Source: Sphingomonas sp.
GTDB taxonomy: Bacteria > Pseudomonadota > Alphaproteobacteria > Sphingomonadales > Sphingomonadaceae
NCBI RefSeq assembly: GCF_024508665.1
Contig: NZ_JANINP010000006.1
Span: 248,001 to 312,000, forward strand
Direction of reading: 5' to 3'
Length of the DNA stretch: 64,000 nucleotides
Shown here: piece after piece, positions 56,415 to 64,000 of the stretch
Position numbering within the stretch: the first letter of the stretch is position 1
Layout: each line of letters opens with the position of its first letter
The notes under the pieces: generated by a model
What the model was told of the DNA's origin: nothing
The model's database searches: none
The model's input: only the letters and a program-made list of their open reading frames with translations
Made by a program: the position numbers and the translations under genes

Positions 56415-58153
56415 CCGAACGGCGCTTCTGGCTGTCGGTCGCAGCGATCTGGGCGATAACGTCGATCCTCCTCGTCGTGATTGCCTGGAGCGCAATCGTC
56501 GCATGGCGCTTTCCCGATCCCGACGATCAGATGCGGCTGCTGCAGGTCCGCGACTGGCTGGCGGGGCAGAGCTGGTTCGATCTGACCCAGCATCGTCTCA
56601 ACCTTCCCGACGGCGTGCCGATGCACTGGTCACGCGTGGTCGATCTGCCGATCGCGGTGGTGATCGTGGCACTGCGGCCGCTGCTCGGCCAGCTCGCCGC
56701 CGAGCATGTCGCGCTCGTGGTCGTGCCGCTGCTGACGCTCGGCACGGTGATGGCATTGGTCGCGGCGCTGGCCCGACGCGTGCTCGCGAATGACGGCGCG
56801 GCACTGATGGCGGTGTGTATCGTACCCCTGGGCGTGGAAGTTCTCCACCAGCTTCGGCCGATGCGGATCGACCATCACGGCTGGCAGATGGCGACCGCAT
56901 TGCTTGCCGCCTATGCGCTGGCCGGCGCTCCGACCAGGAAGGCTGGCCTGCTGGCCGGAACAGCGATTGCGATCTGGCTGTCGATCTCGCTCGAAGGCTT
57001 GCCGATGATCGCGGCGATCCTGGCGCTGGTCTCGCTCAAATGGGCAGTGGCGCCCGCCAACCGCGCGCTGCTGACGGCTACGGTGGCCGGCACCGCTTTG
57101 GGCGTCGTCCTCCTCTTCCTGGTATTGCATCCGGCGGCCGCCTGGCGGGTGTCGCCTTGCGACGCAGTGTCTCCCGTCTATCTGGCGATGCTCGTGGCCG
57201 CGGCGGCAGGCACGATCGCCCTGACGGCGCTGCCGGTCCGGACGATCATCGGTCGTGTGATCGGGCTGGCGGGCGTCGGCGTGGCCGCGCTCGTGCCGCT
57301 CCCGTTGCTCGCGCCGCAATGCGCGGCGGGCCCGTTCGGTCAGCTCGATCCGCTGGTTCATCACTTCTGGTACATGAACGTGGCGGAGGGTCTGCCGCTA
57401 TGGGACCAGGCGCCGTCCGTGATCGCCGACACCATCGCCCTTCCGCTGCTTGGGTTGGCCGGTGCCGCCCTTGCGGTGAGGAAAAGCGCGGGCGAAGCGC
57501 GCACGCGCTGGATCACCCTCGCGTTCCTGCTGGCGGCGGCGACCGCAGCGGCGATTGTCGTCCAGCGTGCCGGCGGGGTCGCCAATCTGCTGGCAATCGT
57601 GGGCGCGGTGCGCTTGCTTCATCCCCTGCTTCTACGGGCCAGGACCATCGACAACCTGCCCAAACGGATTTTGGCGACGTCATGCGTGCTCGCCGCGGCA
57701 GCGCCGGGCGCGGTTTTCGGCGCCACGTTGCGAGCATTGGCGCCCGACCCGCGCGTCGCGACAGTCCATCGGGCGATGGGCTGCCTCGACGCGAGTGACA
57801 TGCAGGCGCTCCATGCACTGCCGCGCGGCAACGTGCTCGCGCCGCTCGATATTTCGCCTGCGATCCTGCTGTTAACGCCGCACGATGCCGTCGCGAGCGG
57901 ACATCATCGCGGCGCGACCGCGATGCATGATGTGATCGCGGCATTTGTCGGAACCGAGGCGCAGGCCCATGCCATCGTCCTCAGGCGGCGGATCGACTAT
58001 GTCGCGTTCTGCCCGGGGCTGCCCGAGATCATGATCTACGAAAGCGAAGCGCCCTCCGGGTTTCTGGCAGGTCTCGATGCCGGCCGTACGCCGGCTTGGC
58101 TGACGCCGGTCGCATTGCCGGGCTCGCCGGCCAAGGTCTGGCGCGTGCGTTGA
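56411..58153 (+). CDS. GT-C-like polytopic membrane protein (STT3/oligosaccharyltransferase-like)
   Basis: 580 residues, about 10-12 hydrophobic helices and a C-terminal soluble domain (about 450-580). The first external loop has the acidic pattern FPDPDDQMRLLQVRDWLAGQSWFDLTQHRLN, reminiscent of the first-loop acidic motif of STT3/PglB/AglB enzymes. Later a YAFCPGLPE-like stretch. Glycosyltransferase of the GT-C fold using a lipid-linked sugar is my best reading; the exact family is uncertain. 4-base overlap with the GtrA gene. Confidence 0.65.
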   Translation: MTERRFWLSVAAIWAITSILLVVIAWSAIVAWRFPDPDDQMRLLQVRDWLAGQSWFDLTQHRLNLPDGVPMHWSRVVDLPIAVVIVALRPLLGQLAAEHVALVVVPLLTLGTVMALVAALARRVLANDGAALMAVCIVPLGVEVLHQLRPMRIDHHGWQMATALLAAYALAGAPTRKAGLLAGTAIAIWLSISLEGLPMIAAILALVSLKWAVAPANRALLTATVAGTALGVVLLFLVLHPAAAWRVSPCDAVSPVYLAMLVAAAAGTIALTALPVRTIIGRVIGLAGVGVAALVPLPLLAPQCAAGPFGQLDPLVHHFWYMNVAEGLPLWDQAPSVIADTIALPLLGLAGAALAVRKSAGEARTRWITLAFLLAAATAAAIVVQRAGGVANLLAIVGAVRLLHPLLLRARTIDNLPKRILATSCVLAAAAPGAVFGATLRALAPDPRVATVHRAMGCLDASDMQALHALPRGNVLAPLDISPAILLLTPHDAVASGHHRGATAMHDVIAAFVGTEAQAHAIVLRRRIDYVAFCPGLPEIMIYESEAPSGFLAGLDAGRTPAWLTPVALPGSPAKVWRVR

Positions 58154-58174
58154 CCTTGCGGCGCGACCCTGCTC

Positions 58175-59839
58175 GTGCCTAAAGCCGCGAAGATGGACGG
58201 CAACGACAAACTTCAATGGTGGCAGACGCGCACCTTCGTGGTGGTGATGGCGTTGTTGTCGATGGTGCCGTTGTTATGGCCCGACATCCCGCCGCTCGTC
58301 GATCTGCCCGGACATATGGGTCGGTATCGCGTCCAGGTCGATCTCCAGAATTATCCCTGGCTGCTCGACTGGTACAATTTCCAATGGTCGCTGATCGGCA
58401 ATCTCGGCGTCGATCTGCTGGTCGAGATCATGCATCCCATCTTCGGGCTCGAACTTTCGGTCAAGCTGATCGTGCTGTCGATCCCGCCGCTGATCGTGAT
58501 CGGACTGTTGTGGATCGCGCGCGAAGTGCACGGGCGCATCCCGCCCACCGCCTTGTTCGCGCTGCCGCTCGCTTATTGCTACCCGCTGCAATTCGGCTTC
58601 GTGAACTTCATGCTGTCGATGGCCTGGGCGCTGCCGATGTTCGCGCTGTGGCTGCGGCTCGCGCGGCTCAAGAAGTTCCGGCTGCGCGCGATCATCTTCG
58701 TGCCGCTGTCGTGCATCCTGTGGATTTGCCACACATTCGGTTGGGGCGTGCTCGGCGTGCTCGCCTTCTCGGCGGAAATGGTGCGCGAGCATGATCGCAT
58801 AAAGGACCAGGTCGGCGCGCGGATCGGACCGATCACGCGCGAAGGCGCCAAGCGCTGGGCGATGGGGTTCGTGCGCGCCGGACTGCACTGCCTGCCGCTC
58901 TGCTTGCCGATGTTGCTGATGATCGCCTGGCGCAATGGTCAGCATGTCAGCGGGCAGACCGGCGACTGGTTCAACTGGCAGGCCAAGATCAGCTGGCTGA
59001 CGATGATGCTGCGCGATCGCTGGATGGCGTTCGACATCGCCTCGGTGGCGGTGATCGGGCTCGTCATCTACAAGGCGGTGCGCGACCCCAATTTCGAATA
59101 TTCGCGCGCGGTCGGCCTTTCGACCTTGTTCCTGGTCGCGGTCTTCGTGCTGTTGCCGCGCATCGTGTTCGGTTCGGCTTATGCCGATATGCGGCTGGCG
59201 CCGTTCATGGTCGCCATCGGCGTGGTCGCGATCCGGCCAAAAAAGCTGGTCTCGTCTCGCGCGATGACGACGGTCGCGGCGCTCGGCCTTGCTTTCGTGC
59301 TGGTCCGCACCACCGCGACGACCGTCAGCTTCTACATTTTCGACCAGAATTACGACCGCGAACTCAAGGCGCTCGACCATATCCCGGTCGGCGCGCGCTT
59401 GGTCAGCTTCGTCGGCAAGACGTGCAATAACGAATGGCTGATGAGCCGGCTCGAGCACCTGCCCGGGCTCGCGCTAGAACGCAACGCCGCCTATACCAAC
59501 GACCAATGGTCTATGCCCGGCGCGCAATTGCTCACGACAAAATATGTCGCCGCCGGGCATTTCTCGCATGACCCATCGGAAATCGTCACCGAGCGCCAGT
59601 GCGCGCGCGAATGGTGGAGGCCGATCGACCGCAGCCTGGCGCTCTTCCCGCGCCCGGCGTTCGATTATGTGTGGCTGATCACCCCGCCGCCCTATCACGC
59701 CAAATACGTCCAGGACCTGACGCCGATCTGGCGCAGCGGCGACAGCGCGGTGTTCAAGGTGAACCATGTCGAGGTGGCGCCGCAGGCCAAGAGGAGCGAC
59801 TTTCCGCTTCCGCCTAAGAGCAAGGTTCCCCTCTTCTGA
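58175..59839 (+). CDS. polytopic membrane protein, GT-C-like
   Basis: 554 residues from the GTG at 58175; an ATG at 58193 is an alternative. About 10 helices and a soluble C-terminal region (about 420-554). It contains an external loop PDIPPLVDLPGHMGRYRVQVDL and a conserved-looking HTFGWGVLGV helix. I do not recognise a named family; the layout fits integral-membrane glycosyltransferases. It follows the previous gene by 21 bp and may use the same lipid-linked donor. Ends convergently, overlapping the next gene by 26 bases. Confidence 0.6.
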   Translation: MPKAAKMDGNDKLQWWQTRTFVVVMALLSMVPLLWPDIPPLVDLPGHMGRYRVQVDLQNYPWLLDWYNFQWSLIGNLGVDLLVEIMHPIFGLELSVKLIVLSIPPLIVIGLLWIAREVHGRIPPTALFALPLAYCYPLQFGFVNFMLSMAWALPMFALWLRLARLKKFRLRAIIFVPLSCILWICHTFGWGVLGVLAFSAEMVREHDRIKDQVGARIGPITREGAKRWAMGFVRAGLHCLPLCLPMLLMIAWRNGQHVSGQTGDWFNWQAKISWLTMMLRDRWMAFDIASVAVIGLVIYKAVRDPNFEYSRAVGLSTLFLVAVFVLLPRIVFGSAYADMRLAPFMVAIGVVAIRPKKLVSSRAMTTVAALGLAFVLVRTTATTVSFYIFDQNYDRELKALDHIPVGARLVSFVGKTCNNEWLMSRLEHLPGLALERNAAYTNDQWSMPGAQLLTTKYVAAGHFSHDPSEIVTERQCAREWWRPIDRSLALFPRPAFDYVWLITPPPYHAKYVQDLTPIWRSGDSAVFKVNHVEVAPQAKRSDFPLPPKSKVPLF

Positions 59840-60962
59840 ACGGCGTGAGCTGCGCGAGATATTGCTGGTCGCTCTCGACGCCGGCGCGCTCGCGCGCCAG
59901 GAAATCGGCAATCGCGCGGCGAAAATTGCGGTCGGGAATGTAATGCGCCGACCAGGTCGGCACGGGGACGTAGCCGCGGGCCAATTTGTGCTCGCCTTGC
60001 GCGCCTGCCTCGACCGTCTTGAGCCCGCGCGCGATCGCCGCGTCGATCGCCTGGTAATAGCAGAGCTCGAAATGGAGGAAGGGCACGTCCTCGACACAGC
60101 CCCAATAGCGGCCATAGAGCGTGTCGGCACCGATCAGGTTGAGCGCCCCCGCGATCGGGCGGCCGTCGCGTTCGGCCAGGATCAGCAGCACATCGTCCGC
60201 CATCCGCTCGCCGAGCAGGGAGAAGAACGGGCGCGTCAGATAGGGATGGCCCCATTTGCGGCTGCCGGTATCCTGATAGAATGCCCAGAAGGCGTCCCAA
60301 TGCGCCTCGGTCAATTCGGCACCGGTGACGTGACGGATGGTCAGGCCCTCGACTGCCTTGGCACGCTCCTGACGAATCGCCTTGCGCTTGCGGCTGGCGA
60401 GCGCGGCGAGGAAATCGTCGAACGTCGCATAGCCGTCATTGCGCCAGTGGAACTGAGTGCCTTCGCGGATCAGCCAGCCCGCTGCCTCGAAAAAAGGGAT
60501 TTGATCCGGTGTAACGAAGGTCGCGTGCGCCGAGCTAAGGCCGTTCTGATCGGTCAGCGCCTCGATCGCGCCGATCAGCGCGGGGGCTGTCGCCGGGTTG
60601 CGTAACAGCAGTCGGGGCCCCGGCACCGGCGTGAACGGCGCGGCGATCTGCAGCTTGGGATAATAATCGCCGCCGGCGCGCTCCCAGGCGTCGGCCCAGG
60701 CATGGTCGAAGACATATTCGCCCTGGCTGTGGCTCTTGGCATAGGCTGGCGCGATCGCGGCCGGACGGCCGTCCGGGCCGTCGACGATGACTGGCAGCGC
60801 CTGCCACCCGGTGCCGCGCCCGACACTGCCCGATTCTTCGAGAATGGAGAGGAAAGCGTGGCGCACGAACGGATTGCCGGTGCCGGCGCAGGCGTCCCAG
60901 TCGGCCGCCGCGATTTGCGACACGCCTTCCGAAATTCGTGCGGTAATTGGCGCGCGACTCAC
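59814..60962 (-). CDS. FemAB/GNAT-like acyltransferase (COG3146)
   Basis: 382 residues in a double-GNAT FemAB-like fold: FVRHAFLSILEESGSVG, GEYVFDHAWADAWERAGGDYYPKLQIAAPFTPVPGPRLL, then FLAALASRKRKAIRQERAKA and GRYWGCVEDVPFLHFELCYYQAIDAAI. The last segment is diagnostic of the COG3146 peptidogalycan-biosynthesis family of acyltransferases, which may transfer amino acids or acyl groups to envelope molecules. Function unproven. Convergent with the GT-C-like gene. Confidence 0.85.
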   Translation of the reverse strand: MSRAPITARISEGVSQIAAADWDACAGTGNPFVRHAFLSILEESGSVGRGTGWQALPVIVDGPDGRPAAIAPAYAKSHSQGEYVFDHAWADAWERAGGDYYPKLQIAAPFTPVPGPRLLLRNPATAPALIGAIEALTDQNGLSSAHATFVTPDQIPFFEAAGWLIREGTQFHWRNDGYATFDDFLAALASRKRKAIRQERAKAVEGLTIRHVTGAELTEAHWDAFWAFYQDTGSRKWGHPYLTRPFFSLLGERMADDVLLILAERDGRPIAGALNLIGADTLYGRYWGCVEDVPFLHFELCYYQAIDAAIARGLKTVEAGAQGEHKLARGYVPVPTWSAHYIPDRNFRRAIADFLARERAGVESDQQYLAQLTPFRRGEPCS

Positions 60963-60976
60963 TGGCCGCAGTCTTT

Positions 60977-61072
60977 CGTCACCCCGGCCTCGTGCCGGGG
61001 TCCACTGTGCCGCTTTCCTCGCATGCGTGGAATATGCGGATCGGTGGATGCCGGGACAAGCCCGGCATGACG
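60977..61072. repeat. bipartite palindromic intergenic element (copy 4)
   Basis: Left hairpin CGTCACCCCGGCCTCGTGCC, right hairpin ending GCCCGGCATGACG, about 50 bases apart. The core differs from the GAAAGC-type copies but outer ends are the same. Located between the acyltransferase and RidA genes. Confidence 0.8.
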
Positions 61073-61097
61073 TTTAGTTCGTTTGTTCGTCGTTGGC

Positions 61098-61565
61098 TCA
61101 GTCGGCCAGCTTGACGACTGCATCGACCTCGACCGCGGCGCCGCGCGGCAGCGCCGCGACGCCGACAGCGCTGCGGGCGTGCTTGCCGGCTTCGCCGAAC
61201 AAAGCTTCCATCAGGTTCGACGCGCCATTTGCGACTTCGGGCTGATCGGTGAAATCGGGTGCCGAATTGACGAACACGCCCAGCTTGACGATCCGCTCGA
61301 CCCGGCTGAGGTCGCCGCCCAGCGCCGCCTTGATCTGCGCGACCAGCATCAGCCCGCACAATTCGGCCGCTTCCTGCCCCGCGACCTTGTCCATCCCGTC
61401 GCCCAATCGGCCGGTGACCACCTTGCCGTCCTTGAACGGCAGCTGCCCGGAAATATGAAGCAGGCCGTTGGCGTCGACCGTCGGTACATAGGACGCGACG
61501 GGCGCGGCCGGCAACGGCAGGCTCAGGCCCATTTCCTCCAGCTTGCGGTCGATACGATCGGTCAT
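61098..61565 (-). CDS. RidA family protein
   Basis: 155 residues. YjgF/YER057c/UK114 fold: VDANGLLHISGQLPFKDGKVVTGRLG, AELCGLMLVAQIKAALGGDLSRVERIVKLGVFVNSAPDFTDQP and GKHARSAVGVAALPRGAAVEVDAVV. It includes an Arg at about position 132 in the VGVAALPRGA region. True RidA hydrolyses reactive enamines from PLP enzymes; others in the family have different roles. It overlaps the HAD gene by 4 bases. Confidence 0.9.
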   Translation of the reverse strand: MTDRIDRKLEEMGLSLPLPAAPVASYVPTVDANGLLHISGQLPFKDGKVVTGRLGDGMDKVAGQEAAELCGLMLVAQIKAALGGDLSRVERIVKLGVFVNSAPDFTDQPEVANGASNLMEALFGEAGKHARSAVGVAALPRGAAVEVDAVVKLAD

Positions 61566-62200
61566 GCGGAAATCCCTTCTGTTATGGCCGGCTGGTCGGC
61601 GGCGAAGCGCTGGGCGATCCAGTCGCGCGCGGCCCCCCAGTCGTCGATACGTGCGTGCGCGTGCGCCGCGGGCGGCACTTGCGGTGCCATTGCGGGCTCG
61701 GCGACTAGGTGCAGCCGGTGGACTGCGGGCGCGTGCTTGGCAACCGATTCGTGGTGGGTCGCCAGATCATCGACGAAAACCGTGACGGGATTGCCATATT
61801 CCGCGACCAGTCGAGCGACCGGGCCGCCCTTGCCGCCCTGATTGGTTTCGACGCGGTGGCGGATGCCGTGGCGCGCGAGCTGCTCGATGCGATGATCGCG
61901 GCAATGATCGCCCAGATTGGTCAGGATGACGATGTCCGCGCTCTCGGACAGCGCCGCCAGCGCTTCGGCGGCGCCGGGCACCAGGGTCTGGCGCTCCATC
62001 TCGGCAGGAAAGAATTCGTCGAGCATCGCCCAGATCCGCTGGTGATCGACCGGACTGCCGTCGGCATGGGTCATAGCGATGAAACTACCGGTCTCATGTG
62101 CGAAGGCGATGTCATGGCGCTCGCGCAGCCAGGTGCCGAAATGGCGCACCATGTGCAGCAGCACCTCGTCGCAATCGCAGATCAGCAGCGGCCGCGTCAT
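61562..62200 (-). CDS. HAD-superfamily hydrolase
   Basis: 212 residues. Motif I is LLICDCDEVLLHM (two Asp, DxD form), motif II is ADIVILTNLGDH (Thr) and motif III Lys is possibly in GGKGG, with DDL near the end. Substrates range over phosphomonoesters and are not predictable. Four-base overlaps link it to RidA and to the DUF3572 gene. A cap domain of about 90 residues sits between motif I and II. Confidence 0.85.
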   Translation of the reverse strand: MTRPLLICDCDEVLLHMVRHFGTWLRERHDIAFAHETGSFIAMTHADGSPVDHQRIWAMLDEFFPAEMERQTLVPGAAEALAALSESADIVILTNLGDHCRDHRIEQLARHGIRHRVETNQGGKGGPVARLVAEYGNPVTVFVDDLATHHESVAKHAPAVHRLHLVAEPAMAPQVPPAAHAHARIDDWGAARDWIAQRFAADQPAITEGISA

Positions 62201-62463
62201 GCTTCCAGACTCCGGCGGGCGGCGACCAGCGCCTCGGGCTTGACTCCGAGTTCGGTGGCGCAGGCGACGAGATCGGGCTCATGCGCTTCGAGGAACCCCA
62301 GCACCGCCGCCTGGGTACCGCGATTCGCGGCCGAGCCGCGCAAGGCTTCGGCATCGAGTCCGGTCAAGTCGAGCAGCCGGTGCGCCCTCGCCGGATCGGC
62401 CAGCGTCCAGGCCAGCGCGTGCAATGCCAGGGTCGGGGCGTCGTTGGTGTCGGTCGGGTTCAT
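62197..62463 (-). CDS. DUF3572 family protein
   Basis: 88 residues from the ATG at 62463; the frame is open upstream but not conserved. Helical protein: TLALHALAWTLADPARAHRLLDLTGLDAEALR and AAVLGFLEAHEPDLVACATELGVKPEALVAARR. This family is nearly always divergent from divK in alphaproteobacteria, as here, which suggests a link to cell-cycle or ribosome-associated functions but nothing is proven. Confidence 0.85.
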   Translation of the reverse strand: MNPTDTNDAPTLALHALAWTLADPARAHRLLDLTGLDAEALRGSAANRGTQAAVLGFLEAHEPDLVACATELGVKPEALVAARRSLEA

Positions 62464-62490
62464 TGCTATGTCGTGTCCAAGGAGACCCCG

Positions 62491-62853
62491 TTGGCAAAGC
62501 GCGTGCTGGTTGTCGAGGACAACGAACTCAATCTGAAGCTGTTCTGCGATTTGCTGCGCGCGCACGAATTCGAGACGGAGCCGGTGCGCGACGGCCGCGA
62601 GGCGGTCGAACGCGCGCGTGCCTTCGCGCCCGACCTGATCGTGATGGATATCCAGCTGCCCTATGTCAGCGGCTATGATCTGATCCTGCAGATCAAGGCG
62701 GACGGGGATTTGGGCCGGATTCCGATCATGGCGGTGACCGCTTATGCCGGGCGCGAGGACGAAGAACGGATTCGTGGCGCGGGTGCCGACGCCTATGTGT
62801 CCAAGCCGATCTCGGTCGCGCGATTTGTGGAAGAGGTGAACGCGCTACTTTAG
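62491..62853 (+). CDS. divK: single-domain response regulator DivK
   Basis: 120 residues from a TTG at 62491 with an AAGGAG site upstream. Receiver domain only: Glu9/Asp10, phosphoacceptor Asp53 in LIVMDIQLP, Thr83 and Lys105 in VSKPISV. DivK is the cell-cycle switch that, when phosphorylated, rewires DivL/CckA signalling in alphaproteobacteria. Promoter region is only 27 bp, shared with DUF3572. Confidence 0.93.
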   Translation: MAKRVLVVEDNELNLKLFCDLLRAHEFETEPVRDGREAVERARAFAPDLIVMDIQLPYVSGYDLILQIKADGDLGRIPIMAVTAYAGREDEERIRGAGADAYVSKPISVARFVEEVNALL

Positions 62854-62862
62854 CGCTATATC

Positions 62863-62976
62863 CGTCATCCCAGCGAAAGCTGGGATCTCGAGCGATGGCG
62901 CGAGCCGCATGAGACCAGCGTCGGGTTGAGCATGCGGGGCATGCCCAAACCCGACGCTCTTTCGCTGGGGTGATGC
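62863..62976. repeat. bipartite palindromic intergenic element (copy 5)
   Basis: Left hairpin CGTCATCCCAGCGAAAGCTG, right arm ending CTTTCGCTGGGGTGATG, and a central nested hairpin around CGTCGGGTTGAGCATGC with its CCCAAACCCGACG complement. The most elaborate of the five copies; lies after divK. Confidence 0.8.
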
Positions 62977-63000
62977 CAGAGAGCTACGGGCGAGGGCTTA

Positions 63001-63035
63001 AAAACGAAAAGGCCGCGAGGGTTTCCCCTGCGGCC
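63001..63035 (-). terminator. terminator after rpmG
   Basis: On the minus strand a GGCCGCAGGGG...CCCTCGCGGCC stem is followed by TTTTCGTTTT (complement of AAAACGAAAA at 63001-63010), about 48 bp past the rpmG stop. A further GGGGTCCCCGCC hairpin lies between. Confidence 0.75.
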
Positions 63036-63082
63036 CGGGGTCCCCGCCTTCGCGGGGACTGCGTAACTCGCGTAACCGCGAG

Positions 63083-63250
63083 TTACTTGATCTTCGCTTC
63101 CTTGAACTCGACGTGCTTGCGCGCGACGGGATCGTACTTGCGGAACGACAGCTTCTCGGTCTGAGTGCGCGGATTCTTCTTCGTCACGTAGAAGAAGCCG
63201 GTGTCGGCCGAGCTGACGAGCTTGATCTTGACGGTGGTCGGCTTGGCCAT
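63083..63250 (-). CDS. rpmG: 50S ribosomal protein L33
   Basis: 55 residues from the ATG at 63250; longer frames upstream are not homologous. The sequence [50 protein letters not shown] is standard L33 of the zinc-independent type (no CxxC pairs). It sits alone. Confidence 0.97.
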   Translation of the reverse strand: MAKPTTVKIKLVSSADTGFFYVTKKNPRTQTEKLSFRKYDPVARKHVEFKEAKIK

Positions 63251-63417
63251 GACCCAAATTCCTGTTTCGCTTGAAATGCAAAAGCGGCGGACGCGCCGCC
63301 GCTTGTCAGGGGCGGGCCATTGGCCCAGCCGAGGGAGATTGTCAAGCGCAAGGGGCTTTAACATCCCCTTTACCATATCGGTAGCACTCTCGCGCAGGCG
63401 AAGCGGGAGTAGAGGAA

Positions 63418-63726
63418 ATGGGGGTTTCTGCTCGTAATGACGATCTCGCCGCGCGGATCGCGCGGCTCGACCTGATGGCGCGGCATGTGCGCCCGCGCGA
63501 CCTCGTCGTCGAAGTCGATTCGATTCGTTGCGTGGCCGAAGCGGCCGGCGTGCTGCCCGTCGTGGCGGTGGCGCATGCGCTCGAATCGGCCTTGGGGCGC
63601 GGCGAAAGCGGGATGATCGTGCGCGGCTGGATTGCGATGCTGAGCGAAGCGGTCGGCTGCGGCCAGACCGATGCGCAGACCGGCCATGTCTTCCTTGCCG
63701 CCGGTGCGATGCGACTGGGCGGCTGA
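63418..63726 (+). CDS. hypothetical protein
   Basis: 102 residues, mostly helical: [71 protein letters not shown], with a Cys-containing [13 protein letters not shown] stretch. No family recognised. A conserved-looking RBS (GAGGAAATG at 63412-63420) supports the ATG at 63418. The next gene overlaps by one base, so the two form an operon. Confidence 0.7.
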   Translation: MGVSARNDDLAARIARLDLMARHVRPRDLVVEVDSIRCVAEAAGVLPVVAVAHALESALGRGESGMIVRGWIAMLSEAVGCGQTDAQTGHVFLAAGAMRLGG

Positions 63727-64000
63727 TGGATTCATTGATGGCGGCGCTGGTCGCCGCCTTGCTGATCCGCGCGACTGATCCGACCGCGACTTATGTCGCG
63801 CATTTCGCCGATCGTTCGGGCAAGTCCGGCGCGGTGCTGGCCGGTGCGTTGGTCGCAATCCTGATCGCCCATGCCATTGCCGCGATGGCGGGCTTCTTCC
63901 TCGCGCCGCATCTCACCCCCAATCCAAAGCGCCTGTTCGTCGCCTTCGCGCTCCTTGCGGCGGCGAGCGGCGGAATCTGGCCGGGCAAGCCGATCGAGCC
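63726..64000 (+). CDS. GDT1/TMEM165-like membrane protein (partial)
   Basis: First 91 residues only; the gene runs off the window. Helices at about 1-18, 33-55 and 68-85. The pattern [54 protein letters not shown] resembles the first helices of the UPF0016/GDT1 family, which carries manganese or calcium. The hallmark ExGDK is not intact, reading RATDPT here, so the call is tentative. Confidence 0.5.
   Translation, partial: MDSLMAALVAALLIRATDPTATYVAHFADRSGKSGAVLAGALVAILIAHAIAAMAGFFLAPHLTPNPKRLFVAFALLAAASGGIWPGKPIE

Overview
The window is high-GC (about two thirds G+C), densely packed chromosomal DNA. It looks like a sphingomonad-type alphaproteobacterium (Sphingomonas or a close relative). 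The grounds are gene content and order: rpmI-rplT-pheS-pheT, a split pntAA/pntAB/pntB transhydrogenase preceded by a tiny aa3-oxidase subunit IV gene, divK divergent from a DUF3572 gene, hemC-hemD followed by a mitofilin-like gene, and glyA/rpiB/nrdR. I see no integrase, transposase, insertion sequence, phage gene, CRISPR array or rRNA.

Layout. 0-3.6 kb (minus): small membrane protein, aldose 1-epimerase-like protein, PLP decarboxylase, SDR oxidoreductase. 3.7-8.3 kb (minus): pheT, pheS, a GNAT acetyltransferase, rplT, rpmI, with a terminator between rplT and the acetyltransferase. 8.5-10.9 kb (minus): HisN-type phosphatase and an NtrC-type response regulator. 11.0-15.3 kb (plus): cytochrome oxidase subunit IV, pntAA, a PH-domain protein, pntAB, pntB, a MarR-like protein, then tRNA-Val(UAC). 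15.7-22.4 kb: a GH29 alpha-fucosidase, an XRE regulator, a four-gene ArsR/VOC/SRPBCC operon with a well-formed promoter and repeated palindromic operators, a membrane protein of unknown role and an alpha/beta hydrolase-OsmC fusion. 22.5-24.9 kb: hemC, hemD and a Mic60/mitofilin-like gene. 25.0-26.0 kb: DUF72 and KTSC proteins.

26.2-34.0 kb holds the most distinctive block: a compact virB2-B3-B4-B6-B8-B9-B10-B11 type IV secretion operon with no virD4, virB1, virB5 or virB7. It is followed, in convergent orientation, by two paralogous Sec-exported right-handed beta-helix proteins. The gene complement resembles the VirD4-less pertussis toxin exporter (Ptl), which exports cargo already in the periplasm. 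The two beta-helix proteins are therefore candidate, though unproven, substrates. virB11 has no ATG, GTG or TTG in front of its conserved N-terminus; an ATA that overlaps the virB10 stop codon and follows a good Shine-Dalgarno sequence is a possible start.

37.4-51.6 kb: tRNA-Gly(GCC) with a duplicated 3' end, a CnoX-like thioredoxin, a LON-substrate-binding-domain protein, agmatine deiminase, M28 and S9 peptidases, rpsD, a small exported protein, a trmJ-btaB-btaA operon (tRNA modification plus betaine-lipid synthesis), rpiB, glyA, two small glycine-rich membrane proteins, nrdR and a DUF1801 protein. 51.7-64 kb: a MATE transporter, argG, an envelope-glycan-like cluster (UDP-galactopyranose-mutase-like flavoprotein, GtrA, two GT-C-like membrane proteins), a FemAB-like acyltransferase, RidA, a HAD hydrolase, DUF3572/divK, rpmG, an unknown protein and the start of a GDT1/TMEM165-like membrane protein cut by the window edge.

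At least five intergenic palindromic elements with related CGTCA(C/T)CCC ends are scattered through the window. Functional calls rest on recognisable motifs and family knowledge from reading the sequence; no database search was run.
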